Shown in pieces: positions 46,635 to 57,415 of a DNA stretch of 64,000 nt (within the stretch, counting starts at the first letter, position 1; each line of letters opens with the position of its first letter). The stretch is from Ferrovibrio sp036381655 (lineage in GTDB: Bacteria; Pseudomonadota; Alphaproteobacteria; Ferrovibrionales; Ferrovibrionaceae): contig NZ_DASVCJ010000014.1 of assembly GCF_036381655.1 (NCBI RefSeq), positions 1 through 64,000 of the forward strand. The letters are read 5' to 3'. The notes beneath the pieces were generated by a model. That model ran no database searches. It worked only from the letters and a program-made list of their open reading frames with translations, and was not told the origin of the DNA. Position numbers and translations under genes: made by a program.

Positions 46635-47975
46635 ATGCCCCACAGCACCCATCTGCTCCGACGTGTCTGGTTCAACCGCTATATCTGGCAGCGTCGAGGC
46701 ATATTCTGGATTGGCGGACTATTGGTCGGCCTCGCGGCAGTCCTGTTCGTCGAAGCTGCGGATTTCGCGCAATCGACCCTGCGGCTGATCTTGCGATATT
46801 TCCCTTATGCGCCGCTGATCCTCACCCCTGCCGGCCTTGCCTTTTCGCTGTGGGTGACGCGCCGCTACTTCCCCAATTCCCAGGGCAGCGGCATTCCTCA
46901 AGCGATCGCCGCCCGCCACCTGGCCGATCAGGACGAACGCAGCCGGCTCCTGTCATTGCGCATCGCCATCGGCAAGATACTGCTGACCGTGCTGGCGCTC
47001 GGGGTCGGCGCTTCCGTGGGCCGTGAAGGGCCGACGGTCCAGGTTGGCGCCTCGATCATGCACGCGCTTGGCAAGGGACGGTTCAAGAAGCATCAAGGCC
47101 TCGTGCTGGCGGGTAGCGCTGCCGGTATCGCCGCGGCCTTCAATACGCCGCTGGCTGGCCTCGTATTCGGCATCGAGGAAATGAGCCGCTCGTTCGAGCA
47201 CCGCTTCAGCGGCTTTGTGCTCGGCTCGATCATCGCCGCCGGCCTGGTCTCGCTATTCTTCCTCGGCGACTATGTCTATTTCGGCCATACCGCGGCGAGC
47301 GTACAAAGCTTCCAGGACATCCCCGCCGTCTTTGTTTGCGGCGTGGCCGGTGGAATTCTGGGCGGCCTGTTCAGCCGTATTCTGCTCTGGATACTGGTCG
47401 GGCCGGCGGGCCGCCTCGGCAGCTGGATGCGGGCCCACCCAATCGCCTTTGCCGCGCTTTGCGGTCTTGGCACCGCCATCTGCGGCCTGCTCTCGGAGGG
47501 CACCACCTACGCCACCGGGTATAGCGAAGCCAAGTCGATCCTGACCGGCGAAGCAGCGCTGCCCTGGCAGTTCGGCATCTTGAAGATGGTGGCCACGACG
47601 CTGTCATCGATCTGCGGCATCCCGGGCGGGATATTCTCCCCCTCCCTGGCGATCGGAGCCGGCTTCGGCGCCAACGTCGCCGCGCTGCTGCCGCAGATCG
47701 ATCCCAGCACCATCGTTCTGCTGTTCATGGTGAGCTATCTCGCCGGCGTGGTTCAGGCGCCGATCACCTCTTTCGTCATCGTCATGGAAATGACCAGCAG
47801 CCATGGCATGATCCTGCCGCTGATGGCCGCGTCCATCCTGGCATTCGGAACCTCGCGATTGCTATGCCCAACGCCGGTCTATCATGGCCTGGCGGAAAAC
47901 TTCATCCGCAATAGCCGGATGCTGCGCGCCAGCCGGCGAAGCGAGACGGAAGCGGAAATCAGCGGGCAGAGCTAG
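46635..47975 (+). CDS. ClC-family chloride channel/antiporter
   Basis: 446 residues, ~10+ hydrophobic helices. Selectivity motifs are GSGIPQ, GREGPTVQ (gating Glu present) and GIPGGIFSP. NTPLAGLVFGIEE carries the Glu matching the internal proton-transfer Glu of exchangers, so a Cl-/H+ antiporter is more likely than a channel. Start MPHSTHLLRRVWF; 200 bp upstream is non-coding. Its TAG stop shares CTAG with the stop of the opposite gene. Confidence 0.92.
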   Translation: MPHSTHLLRRVWFNRYIWQRRGIFWIGGLLVGLAAVLFVEAADFAQSTLRLILRYFPYAPLILTPAGLAFSLWVTRRYFPNSQGSGIPQAIAARHLADQDERSRLLSLRIAIGKILLTVLALGVGASVGREGPTVQVGASIMHALGKGRFKKHQGLVLAGSAAGIAAAFNTPLAGLVFGIEEMSRSFEHRFSGFVLGSIIAAGLVSLFFLGDYVYFGHTAASVQSFQDIPAVFVCGVAGGILGGLFSRILLWILVGPAGRLGSWMRAHPIAFAALCGLGTAICGLLSEGTTYATGYSEAKSILTGEAALPWQFGILKMVATTLSSICGIPGGIFSPSLAIGAGFGANVAALLPQIDPSTIVLLFMVSYLAGVVQAPITSFVIVMEMTSSHGMILPLMAASILAFGTSRLLCPTPVYHGLAENFIRNSRMLRASRRSETEAEISGQS

Positions 47976-48973
47976 TTCTTGCGGTCGCGCGCGGCGAAGA
48001 GCGGCAGCGCATGGATTTCTTCGCCGGACGGCAACTGCGCCCGGCTGTTGTCGATCCAGGCCGCAACATCGCGCCAGACAACCTTTGCCTGAAGATCGCG
48101 GAACAGCATATGCCAGCCGTGATCATAGACCACGATGCGCATATCTTCGCGCGGCAATTCGGAAAGAGCGGCGGCGAATTTCTCCACCGGTTCGCGCGGA
48201 ATAACTTCGTCCTTGGCGCCGTACAGCAGCAGGATCGGCAATCCCGACGGCCTTGCCTGCGCCGCGTCGTCCATCAAATTCACCAGGCCATGGATGGCGT
48301 CGATACGTGTGCGCTTTATGACCAGCGGATCGCGCGAAAGGCGACGCAGCATCTCGATATTATCGGAGGCAAGAATCTTGAGGCTTTGGCCGGTCACCGT
48401 CAACCAGGGCATTGTGTAGGTCGAAAGCCAGAGCGCCACGCGATAATGCACCGGCATACTGTCGCGGCCCCAAACCGCCGGGGCTCCCAGTATCATCCCG
48501 TCCGGCCGCTCGCCGCCGCGCTGCCAAGCCGCTAGCGCCACCGCGCCGCCCATGCTCTCGCCCAGCCAATAAAGCGGCACATCCGGGTATTTCCGCCGCA
48601 ACAATCGGGTCAGCTCGTCGACATCCAGCGCCAGCCTGTCTTCGCCCGGCCAGAGCCCCCGATATGGCGCCGCGCCGAAGCCGCGTTGATCGGGAGCGTA
48701 AGTGGCAATCCCGCGTTGCGCCCACCACGTGGCCGCGTCCTCGAATGCGTGGCTGTAGTCGTTGAAACCATGCAGCGCCAGGATAACGGCCTTCGGCTTG
48801 CCTGTCGGCAGCCATTGCCGCAGCGGCAGGACCATTCCGTCATCGGCCTGCCACTCGCCTGCCGCAGCCATCAATTCCGGCTGAGCCGGCGCATTGCCCG
48901 GCGGCTGCAGACGCGGCGCGCAAGCTGCGAAGGCAAGCAGCAGGATGATGGCGAGGCACCTCGGCATCGTCAC
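47972..48973 (-). CDS. alpha/beta-hydrolase lipoprotein (lysophospholipase-like)
   Basis: About 333 residues. Signal with lipobox AFAAC; serine hydrolase with LALHGFNDYSHAFED, nucleophile GESMGG, acidic GAKDEVIP, and His in YDHGWHML. This resembles PldB/monoglyceride lipase-type hydrolases, anchored to a membrane. GTG 48973 overlaps the stop of the histidine kinase gene (GTGA); an ATG two codons later (48967) is equally possible. Confidence 0.85.
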   Translation of the reverse strand: MTMPRCLAIILLLAFAACAPRLQPPGNAPAQPELMAAAGEWQADDGMVLPLRQWLPTGKPKAVILALHGFNDYSHAFEDAATWWAQRGIATYAPDQRGFGAAPYRGLWPGEDRLALDVDELTRLLRRKYPDVPLYWLGESMGGAVALAAWQRGGERPDGMILGAPAVWGRDSMPVHYRVALWLSTYTMPWLTVTGQSLKILASDNIEMLRRLSRDPLVIKRTRIDAIHGLVNLMDDAAQARPSGLPILLLYGAKDEVIPREPVEKFAAALSELPREDMRIVVYDHGWHMLFRDLQAKVVWRDVAAWIDNSRAQLPSGEEIHALPLFAARDRKN

Positions 48974-50406
48974 GCCATCTCCGCGATCTGCAGGCGCTGA
49001 GCCGGAAAAATCAAAATGGCCGTCGTTCCGATACTTCTCCGGCTGGAAAGGTGTATGCGGCCCTGATGCAGTTCGATCAGGCGCCGGGTGATCGGCAGGC
49101 CGAGGCCGCTGCCGCCGATCTCGCGCGCGCGCAGGGAATCGCCTTGCGAGAAAGGTTCGAACACGCGCCTAAGCTGCGCATCCGTCATGCCGCTGCCGGT
49201 ATCCCGCACGCGGATCGCCAGTTCGCCATCGGTCAGCATGGCCGCAGCGATCTCGACCTGCCCGCCCTCGGCGGTGAACTTTACTGCATTGCTGAGCAGA
49301 TTCAGCAGCATCTGCTGCAGCAGCCGCTTATCCGCACGCAAGCGCGGCAAGCCTGCCGGTATGCTGCGGTCCAGCCGTACGCCCTTGCCGTCCGCCGTCA
49401 CCTGAACCAGCGAAAGCGCCTGATCGATCGCCGCGCCGATATCTATATCGGCTTCGTTCAGTTCCAGCTTTCCGGCCTCGATCCGCGACATGTCCAGCAC
49501 GTCGTTGATCAGCGCCAGCAGATGCTGGCCGCTCTTCATGATGCCGTCGAGATAGTCGCGATAGCGCGGGTTGTCGATCGAACCGAACACGCCCTGCCGC
49601 ATCACGTCGGCAAACCCCAAAATGGCGTTGAGCGGCGTACGCAATTCGTGGCTCATGGTAGCGAGGAAATTTGTTTTCGCCCGGCTGGCCTGCTCGGCCT
49701 GATGACAGGCGAGATCGAGATCGCCGGTTATGGCGCGCAGATCGGCATGCGCCCGTTCGGTCAGCCGCAATTGCCGCAACAGGGCGAAGGCGAAACCGAA
49801 GACCAACAGGCAGATCACGGCAATCGCCGCAATCAGGGCATTGTAGAGCCGGCCGGAGCGCAGCTTGGCTTCCTCGATCCGCTGCACGCCAAGGATGTTC
49901 AGATTAGCGGCCAAAGCGTTGAAATTGGGATCGAGGGAACGCGAGGCCGCGGCGATTGCAAGGCCTGCGGCCCGATTGCCGGCGGAATAGGCTGCCAGTT
50001 CCGTTTCCCAACCGCGGATGGCCCGATCCAGCTTGACGGCGAGATCGTGCAGGCGCGGATTGGATTGCAGGACGACACCGGGTTCGCCGTCATGCAGCAA
50101 CTCCAGCCGGCTATAGAGAATGTCGTAGCGCTGTTTCAGCTCGGCCATGCTGGATTTCGGCGCCCCGGCCAAGGTTTCCAGCAAAGCGGTGCGAAAGACC
50201 TGATGCTCGTTGCGGAACTGAACGGCCTCCCAGACGACATTCTGGAAGGAGAAGCTGTTATATTCGCGCTGCTGCAGGAAGAAATACGCCCCCAATGCGC
50301 CGGACAGGCAAGCCAGCGTGAAGACCATGACCAGGACGAAGCGACGCCCGGCGCCCGACAAGGAGCCGGAGGCGGCGGGGGCCGGTGCGTTTTCGGATAC
50401 GCGCAT
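48970..50406 (-). CDS. sensor histidine kinase
   Basis: 478 residues. TM1 is about 22-44, a helical periplasmic sensor of ~140 residues follows, then TM2 about 187-207 and a cytoplasmic linker. The DHp domain has MSHELRTPLNAILGF (phospho-His), and the ATPase domain has N-box NLLSNAVKF, G1 DTGSGM and G2 GSGLGLPI. ATG 50406 overlaps the TGA of the molybdopterin-fold gene (TGATG). No response regulator is adjacent. The signal is unknown, possibly linked to the neighbouring molybdopterin-fold protein. Confidence 0.92.
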   Translation of the reverse strand: MRVSENAPAPAASGSLSGAGRRFVLVMVFTLACLSGALGAYFFLQQREYNSFSFQNVVWEAVQFRNEHQVFRTALLETLAGAPKSSMAELKQRYDILYSRLELLHDGEPGVVLQSNPRLHDLAVKLDRAIRGWETELAAYSAGNRAAGLAIAAASRSLDPNFNALAANLNILGVQRIEEAKLRSGRLYNALIAAIAVICLLVFGFAFALLRQLRLTERAHADLRAITGDLDLACHQAEQASRAKTNFLATMSHELRTPLNAILGFADVMRQGVFGSIDNPRYRDYLDGIMKSGQHLLALINDVLDMSRIEAGKLELNEADIDIGAAIDQALSLVQVTADGKGVRLDRSIPAGLPRLRADKRLLQQMLLNLLSNAVKFTAEGGQVEIAAAMLTDGELAIRVRDTGSGMTDAQLRRVFEPFSQGDSLRAREIGGSGLGLPITRRLIELHQGRIHLSSRRSIGTTAILIFPAQRLQIAEMA

Positions 50407-51008
50407 CAACGGATATCGATCCGGCGAAGCTGCCAGATCGAACGGTAATAGATGACATCGCGGCGCAAGGCCGGATCGCTGTCATACGGGTAGACGACGA
50501 AAACCGGCCCCTTGCTGCGCAGGGTGAGCCAGTCGCCATTGGCCTTCAATGCCAGGATGACGTCGTAGCGTTCGGCATCGCTGACCGGAATGTCGATCAC
50601 ATAGTCGTTAAGGGCTACGGCATGCAGGCTGGTGCCGTCAGCCTGCACCGCAGTCAGCACATCCCGCAGCAGCGTCCCTTCGAAGCGCACCTTGCCCGAA
50701 TGCCAAGGCGTGGCCGTCTCCACCCGATGCAAGCCAAGTCTCTCGAGCATGGCCCGGTCGAATGCCGCGATGCGATGTCCGCCTGCATCCTGCGCATTGC
50801 CGCGGCCGATTGCGCCGCCCACGGTCAGCAGAACCTCGCCTGTCGGCTGCGGCAAGGCCTCGGCGGGGCCGGCGGCCCAGGCCGCCTTGCCGCCGGCCAA
50901 TGTGCCGACCAGGGCGCCGACTAAGACGCCGACCAGGGCAAACGCGACAAAGAGGCGGAAACACCACCGCAATTCCAACCTCTCAAATCGACTCAGGCAC
51001 ATGGACAT
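50406..51008 (-). CDS. exported molybdopterin-binding (SUOX-like) domain protein
   Basis: About 200 residues with a membrane or signal segment (FRLFVAFALVGVLVGALVGTLAG). The SUOX-fold region shows FDRAMLERLGL, TATPWHSGKVRFEGTLLRDVL, ALNDYVIDIPVSD and GPVFVVYPYD..SIWQLRRIDI. The Cys ligand of true Mo enzymes is not evident. It is coupled to the histidine kinase and may work as its periplasmic sensing partner. The start is uncertain (51008 ATG or 51047 TTG). Confidence 0.75.
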   Translation of the reverse strand: MSMCLSRFERLELRWCFRLFVAFALVGVLVGALVGTLAGGKAAWAAGPAEALPQPTGEVLLTVGGAIGRGNAQDAGGHRIAAFDRAMLERLGLHRVETATPWHSGKVRFEGTLLRDVLTAVQADGTSLHAVALNDYVIDIPVSDAERYDVILALKANGDWLTLRSKGPVFVVYPYDSDPALRRDVIYYRSIWQLRRIDIR

Positions 51009-51078
51009 GATCGGCAGGATTGGCGCATTTGGGTTGGAAAAAATCAACCGTCACGCCGCCCGTCTGGCCGGACGGCGG

Positions 51079-51852
51079 CTAAAGCGTCCGGGTCAGGCCG
51101 CCATCCACATCGATGACGGCCCCCTGCAGATAGGCCGCCTGCGGGGAGGCGAGGAAGGCGACAGCACGCGCAATCTCGGCGGGTTCGCCGAATCGGGCAA
51201 CCCCCATCGCCCGCGGCATACGCTGCGCCGCCTCGGCTTCCGAGATGCCGTGCTCCTTGGCGAAGCTGCGGATCCGCACCTGCAGCCGTTCGGTGGCGAT
51301 GGTGCCCGGGTTGATCGCATTGACCCGCACGCCGTCAGCGACGCCGCGATCGGCCAGCACTTTGGTCAGGTTCATCGAGGCGGCATTGACCGAACCGCCA
51401 ATGGCGAATTCGGCGCTGCCGGTACGGCCGCCGACGCCGATGATGCTGACGATGCTGCCCTGCCGCGCCTTCAAATGCGGCCAGGCGGCACGGCTGAGCC
51501 GCATGGCGCCAAAAAACTTCAGGGCGAAGCCATCGCTCCAGTCCTCGTCGCTGAGGGTCAGGAAATCGCCCCGCTTGGTCGCGCCGGCATTGTTGACCAG
51601 CAGGTCCAGTCCGCCGAAGCGCTCCACCGTCGCCGCCACCAGCGCCCCGGCGGCAGACGGATCGCGCAGATCGACGGCCTGCACCAGGCATTCCGTCTTC
51701 AGGCCGGCCGCGACGCCCTCCAGCAAATCCCGCGAGCGCGCGGCCAGGACCAGTTTCATGCCCTCGGCCGCCAGGGTCTCGGCGATGGCACGGCCGATGC
51801 CTTTGCTGGCGCCGGTGACGATGGCGACTTTGCCGCTCAGTTGCAGATCCAT
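51079..51852 (-). CDS. short-chain dehydrogenase/reductase lacking YxxxK
   Basis: 257 residues. The Rossmann motif TGASKGIG (13-20), NNAG (87-90), and C-terminal GVRVNAINPGTI and IDVDGG are normal. In the active site, where SDRs have Y-x-x-x-K, this protein has GGSVNAASMNLTK, with Gly153 and Ala157 in the Tyr and Lys positions. It may bind NAD(P) with altered chemistry. GGAGAGGA precedes ATG 51852. Divergent from the DECR-like SDR gene. Confidence 0.83.
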   Translation of the reverse strand: MDLQLSGKVAIVTGASKGIGRAIAETLAAEGMKLVLAARSRDLLEGVAAGLKTECLVQAVDLRDPSAAGALVAATVERFGGLDLLVNNAGATKRGDFLTLSDEDWSDGFALKFFGAMRLSRAAWPHLKARQGSIVSIIGVGGRTGSAEFAIGGSVNAASMNLTKVLADRGVADGVRVNAINPGTIATERLQVRIRSFAKEHGISEAEAAQRMPRAMGVARFGEPAEIARAVAFLASPQAAYLQGAVIDVDGGLTRTL

Positions 51853-51942
51853 GGATTCCTCTCCGGGATGGCCGAAATTTGTCTGATCGGGCTAATCTAG
51901 CCGGCGCAATAAAGCAAGCCACGTTAAAGCGAGGGAGGCGTC

Positions 51943-52821
51943 ATGTTTCGCCCGGACCTGTTCAAAGGCAAGCGCATTCTGGTGACCGGCGGCGGCACCG
52001 GCCTTGGCAGGGCTATGGCCCGCCGCCTGATGGAGCTCGGCGCCGAACTGCATATCTGCGGCCGGCGCGCCGGCATACTGCAGGAAACCGCGGACGCGCT
52101 GGCGAATGCCACCGGCGGCAAGATCCACAGCCACCCCTGCGACATCCGCGCCGCCCCGGCCGTCGATGAGATGGTCGAGGCGATCTGGCAGCAGCATGGG
52201 CCGCTCGACGGCCTGATCAACAACGCCGCCGGCAATTTCATCGCCAAGACCGAAGATTTGAGCCCCCGCGGCTTCGATGCCATCGCCAATATCGTGCTGC
52301 ACGGCAGCTTCTATGTAACCCAGGCCGTCGGCAAGCGCTGGATTGCCGAGCAGCGCAAGGGCAGTATCGTCTCCATCGTCGTCACCTGGGTCTGGACCGG
52401 CTCCGCCTTCGTGGTGCCCTCGGCAATGTCGAAAGCCGGCGTTGCGGCGATGACCCAGTCGCTGGCCGTCGAATGGGGACCGAAAGGCATTCGGCTGAAC
52501 GCGATCGCGCCCGGCCCCTTCCCCACCGAAGGCATGACCAAGCGGCTGGCGCCGACCGAAGCGCTGGAGCGCAAGATGATCGGCGCCATCCCGATGCGCC
52601 GGGTCGGCAAGATGTCGGAACTATCCAATCTCGCCGCTTTCCTGCTTTGCGACGAGGTGAGCTACCTCACCGGCGAGGTGATCGCCATCGACGGCGGCCA
52701 ATGGCTGAACGGCGCCGGCGGCTTCGGCGCGCTTGCCGAACTGAGCGACGCTGAATGGCGGCAGATCCGGGAAGCCATCGCGGCGACCAACGCCAGGGAC
52801 AAGGCGCAGCGGACCGTCTAG
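51943..52821 (+). CDS. SDR, 2,4-dienoyl-CoA reductase-like
   Basis: 292 residues. TGGGTGLGRAMA, NNAAGNFI, and the segment SAFVVPSAMSKAGVAAMTQS (the DECR pattern with Ser/Met instead of Tyr in the usual YxxxK site) and NAIAPGPFPTEGM. The close parallel to mitochondrial and bacterial 2,4-dienoyl-CoA reductases supports a role in unsaturated fatty acid oxidation. GCGAGGGAGG lies upstream of ATG 51943. Confidence 0.87.
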   Translation: MFRPDLFKGKRILVTGGGTGLGRAMARRLMELGAELHICGRRAGILQETADALANATGGKIHSHPCDIRAAPAVDEMVEAIWQQHGPLDGLINNAAGNFIAKTEDLSPRGFDAIANIVLHGSFYVTQAVGKRWIAEQRKGSIVSIVVTWVWTGSAFVVPSAMSKAGVAAMTQSLAVEWGPKGIRLNAIAPGPFPTEGMTKRLAPTEALERKMIGAIPMRRVGKMSELSNLAAFLLCDEVSYLTGEVIAIDGGQWLNGAGGFGALAELSDAEWRQIREAIAATNARDKAQRTV

Positions 52822-53077
52822 CCGTTCCAGACTGAGCCGTGGTCTTGCCGCCGCGCCCGCACCGGCGCTCGCCGGCGTTTATCCGACGACGGAGCAAATC
52901 CTCGGCGCCGCGCGTTTGTTTGCATTCAAAATCATTAATGTTTTCAACTAAATAAAACCTGCCAAAGCCTTCGCTTTGACGCAACGTAAGCGCAATATGA
53001 TCGCACCGTTTCGCCCCTTACTCGCAGCGCGGAACGGCGGCAAAGCCATAGACGCAATCAGGCCAGAGGCAATCATC

Positions 53078-54511
<1,434 letters not shown>

Positions 54512-54526
54512 GGCCCGCATCGATCG

Positions 54527-55796
54527 TCAGGCCGGACCGGAAGGTCCGGCTTGACCAGCTCCAGACCCCATGGACGCCACCCTGGGGGTCAGCCAGAAAG
54601 CGGCAAGCCCGATCAGGCTGACAGTCAGGGCCAGCCATAAGACGGCGTCATAGCCGCCGCTTGCTTCCCATAGCAGCGCGAAAACGACCGCGGCGGTCGT
54701 GCGCGGCAGCGCCATCGCAATCACCAGGGCGCCGGAGGCGGCCCCGAAGCCGTAGCCGCTCAGGTATTCGATCACGCTGTTGGTCCGCACCAGAACCAGA
54801 GAGCCGGTGCCGACGCCATAGACCAGCGCATAGACAAACAATTCGGCGGGACCGAAATATCGGCTGAGCCCGAGCAGGACGATGCCGGCGGCCATCAGGG
54901 CGAAGGCGATGCGGCCGAAAGTGTCGTTCGATATCCGGCCGCCGGCCAATAGCAGGATGACCCGGGCCAGCACCTGACTGGGACCATGCAGCGCCAGCAT
55001 GGCGATGATCACGCTCAGCTCGAAACCGCGCTCCTGCAGCAACGGAATGATGTGAAAGGTGATGCCGTTGGCGACGAAAGTATGGGCGCTGAACGCCAAG
55101 GCCAGCATCCAGAAAACAGGATGGCGCAGGACCATATGCAGCGGCTTTCGCTGCTCGCTTTCGCCGGTATGGGTGCTGCGCTGCCGCGCGCTGCCGATGC
55201 CACGCAGCATGCGGGCACTGAGCAGGCCGGGGATGAGGAAGTGGATCAGCGCCAGCACGAGCAGGGCCGGACGCCAGCCCAGGCTTTCGACGCAGAACGA
55301 AATGAACGGTATCGCCACCGAACTGGAGAGCCCGGTCAGCAGCGTGATCAAGGTAATGCCGCGGCGGTGGTCCGCCAGGTTGGCAACCACGATATTGTAA
55401 GCGCATTCGCTCAAGGTGCAGGCCTGCACCAGGCCGATGCCGATCCAGATCGCGTAAGAAGACCGGCAGCGATGGCACCGCCGCCCAGCCGACCAGCAGC
55501 AGCGCGCCGGCGATCGCGCCGCCGGCCATCGGCCAGTAGCCGCCGTAACGGTCGATCAGCGCGCCGACCGGGACCGCCGCGGCGCTGGCAACCAGCAGGC
55601 CGATGGTCAACCCGGCATTGAGCTCGACCTTCGTCCAGCCGAGCTCCTCCTCCATCGGGCCGTTCACCACCGCCAGCGCATAATACAAGGTTCCCCAGGA
55701 AACCAGCTGACCGATGGCGAGGCCCCAGATCAGGCGGTGAGGCTTCACGGGCGGAGTGACGGGCGGCGGTTCGCCCAGCGCGGCAGACGGCGGCAT
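54527..55796 (-). pseudogene. MFS transporter, frameshifted
   Basis: Two overlapping frames together make one typical ~420-residue MFS permease. Frame one starts at 55796 (WGLAIGQLVSWGTLYYALAVV, GALIDRYGGYWPMAGG) and becomes nonsense after LPVF. The other frame, beginning in the right register at about 55460 (YAIWIGIGLVQACTLSE), carries the rest (GLSSSVAIPFISFC onward) to 54527. One extra base (or two missing) near 55455-55463 in GTCTTCTTACG explains it. This is either a real inactivating mutation or a sequencing error. Probably an uptake or efflux permease of unknown substrate. Confidence 0.82.
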
Positions 55797-55915
55797 TACG
55801 GTCAGTCAGGAAGGGCGGAGAGGCGGAGCAGGCGGCGGACGAATCAAAAAATGCAGAAACGAGCCGTAGATTACCACGGCGACGATGGCGCGCGGGGAAC
55901 AATCTGAAACGAGGC

Positions 55916-56425
55916 TCAGTCGGCTTCAGCGCCGCCCTCGATGGCACGTGGATTGATCTCATCCTCCGCCATCGCGGTCATTTCCGCGTCGGCCTCTTTC
56001 TTTTCCTTGAGGCTTCTGGCCAGAATCTTCGCCGCCTTCCTCTCGCCCACGGCATCGGCATAGGCGGCGGCCGTGCCGTAAGCGGCGATGCCGTAATGCG
56101 CGATGCGCTGGATCGAGGCAAGCAGAGCGGCATCCTTGACCTCGGGCGGCAGCTTCTTCTGCGCCACCTCCCCCGCCTCCTCCAGCAGGCCACGCATGCC
56201 ATGCGAGGTCTTTGCCCGGGCATTCTCGCCCAACTGGTCGAACACCGTTTCCAGCCGCTGCAGCCGCTCGCTGCTGTAATCGACGCCTTCCTGACAGAGC
56301 CGCTTCAGCGACCTGGCATGCGCCGCCCTGGCCAGCAGCGGAAAGGTTTTTTGCAGCTGCCGGTCGGCAAAGTAGAGATAGCGCAGGTCGGCGACGAAAA
56401 GGTCGTGCAGGGTGGCGTTCGGCAT
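55916..56425 (-). CDS. DUF892/YciE-YciF-type ferritin-fold protein
   Basis: 169 residues, all-helical, with MPNATLHDLFVADLRYLYFADRQLQ at the start and four-helix pattern of the YciE/YciF family. The family has a ferritin-like fold with Glu/His metal ligands and is linked to stress. ATG 56425 has CCGGAGGAC upstream. Isolated gene. Confidence 0.85.
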   Translation of the reverse strand: MPNATLHDLFVADLRYLYFADRQLQKTFPLLARAAHARSLKRLCQEGVDYSSERLQRLETVFDQLGENARAKTSHGMRGLLEEAGEVAQKKLPPEVKDAALLASIQRIAHYGIAAYGTAAAYADAVGERKAAKILARSLKEKKEADAEMTAMAEDEINPRAIEGGAEAD

Positions 56426-56548
56426 GATGTCCTCCGGCTTCGGATATACCGGACAGAAACCACGCCTCCCGCCAACGGTTCCGCAGCTTCGCAATCGGCC
56501 GGATGGGCGAAATGAACTGGAAAACGATGCCGATAAAACGGCGCGGCG

Positions 56549-57406
56549 TCAGCCGAACCGCGCTTCCGCCGACATCGCCAGGGCACCTTCGGCATCGGCA
56601 ATCCAGAGCGACAGGCCGTCGCCGCCGAGAGCCTTGGCCCGCAGGCTGAACGGCCCGCCATCCAGCACCGGCCGGCGGCCACGGAAGGAAAATTGCCGCA
56701 GCATCTTTCCGGGCTGCAGACCGACGGCGAAATCGACCAGGAGCGTCGCCAGCAGCGGTCCATGCACCACAAGGCCGCCATAGCCTTCGACCTGCATCGC
56801 ATAATCGCGGTCGTAATGGATGCGGTGGCCGTTGTAGGTCAGCGCCGAATAACGGAACAGCAGCACCGGATCGGCGGTGAAGCGGCCCTCCCATTGCTGG
56901 TCCGTCGGCGCCATTTCCGGCTGCGCCAGGGCTGCGCCAGGGATTTCCTCGCGATAGACGATGTCATGCCAGTCGGTCAGCGCCAGCGCATCGTTCTCGA
57001 ATATCTCATGCCGCACGGTAACGAAAACCAGCCGCCCGCTCCGGCCGGCTTTCTCCACCGCCGATTCCAGCGTCGAGAGCCGGCGCACCTTGGCCCCGAT
57101 GGTGAGCGGATGATGGAACTCGAGCCGGCTGCCCGCCCACATGCGGCGCGTGGCACTGCCCCAGATCCTGCCGACATCCGGCAGGAAGCCGCCCAGGGCC
57201 GGATGACCGTCGCGGCCAAGCCGGGCGCGCGGCACCGCGTTCCAGAAATAAAGCCAATGCCGCAATGCCGGCAGAGCGGCGCCGGGCACAAGGGCATCAT
57301 CCGGCCGGTCCAGGGCGCGCGCCAGCGCGACAACGCGTTCCGGCAAAAGCATGTCGGCGGCTTCTTCCGAGCCGCCGACCCAATCCTTCAATTCCAGTTT
57401 TGCCAT
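56549..57406 (-). CDS. MaoC/FAS1-type (mesaconyl/itaconyl-CoA-like) acyl-CoA hydratase
   Basis: 285 residues, double hot-dog layout. N-terminal half holds LGGFLPDVGRIWGSATRRMW and FHHPLTIGAKVRRLS. The second half holds RIHYDRDYAMQVEGYGGLVVHGPLLATLL with the catalytic Asp/His of MaoC hydratases. Resembles mesaconyl-C4-CoA hydratases or HTD2-type dehydratases. It begins 9 bp after the stop of the large coiled-coil gene, so is probably co-transcribed. Confidence 0.84.
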   Translation of the reverse strand: MAKLELKDWVGGSEEAADMLLPERVVALARALDRPDDALVPGAALPALRHWLYFWNAVPRARLGRDGHPALGGFLPDVGRIWGSATRRMWAGSRLEFHHPLTIGAKVRRLSTLESAVEKAGRSGRLVFVTVRHEIFENDALALTDWHDIVYREEIPGAALAQPEMAPTDQQWEGRFTADPVLLFRYSALTYNGHRIHYDRDYAMQVEGYGGLVVHGPLLATLLVDFAVGLQPGKMLRQFSFRGRRPVLDGGPFSLRAKALGGDGLSLWIADAEGALAMSAEARFG

Positions 57407-57415
57407 ACTCGACTC

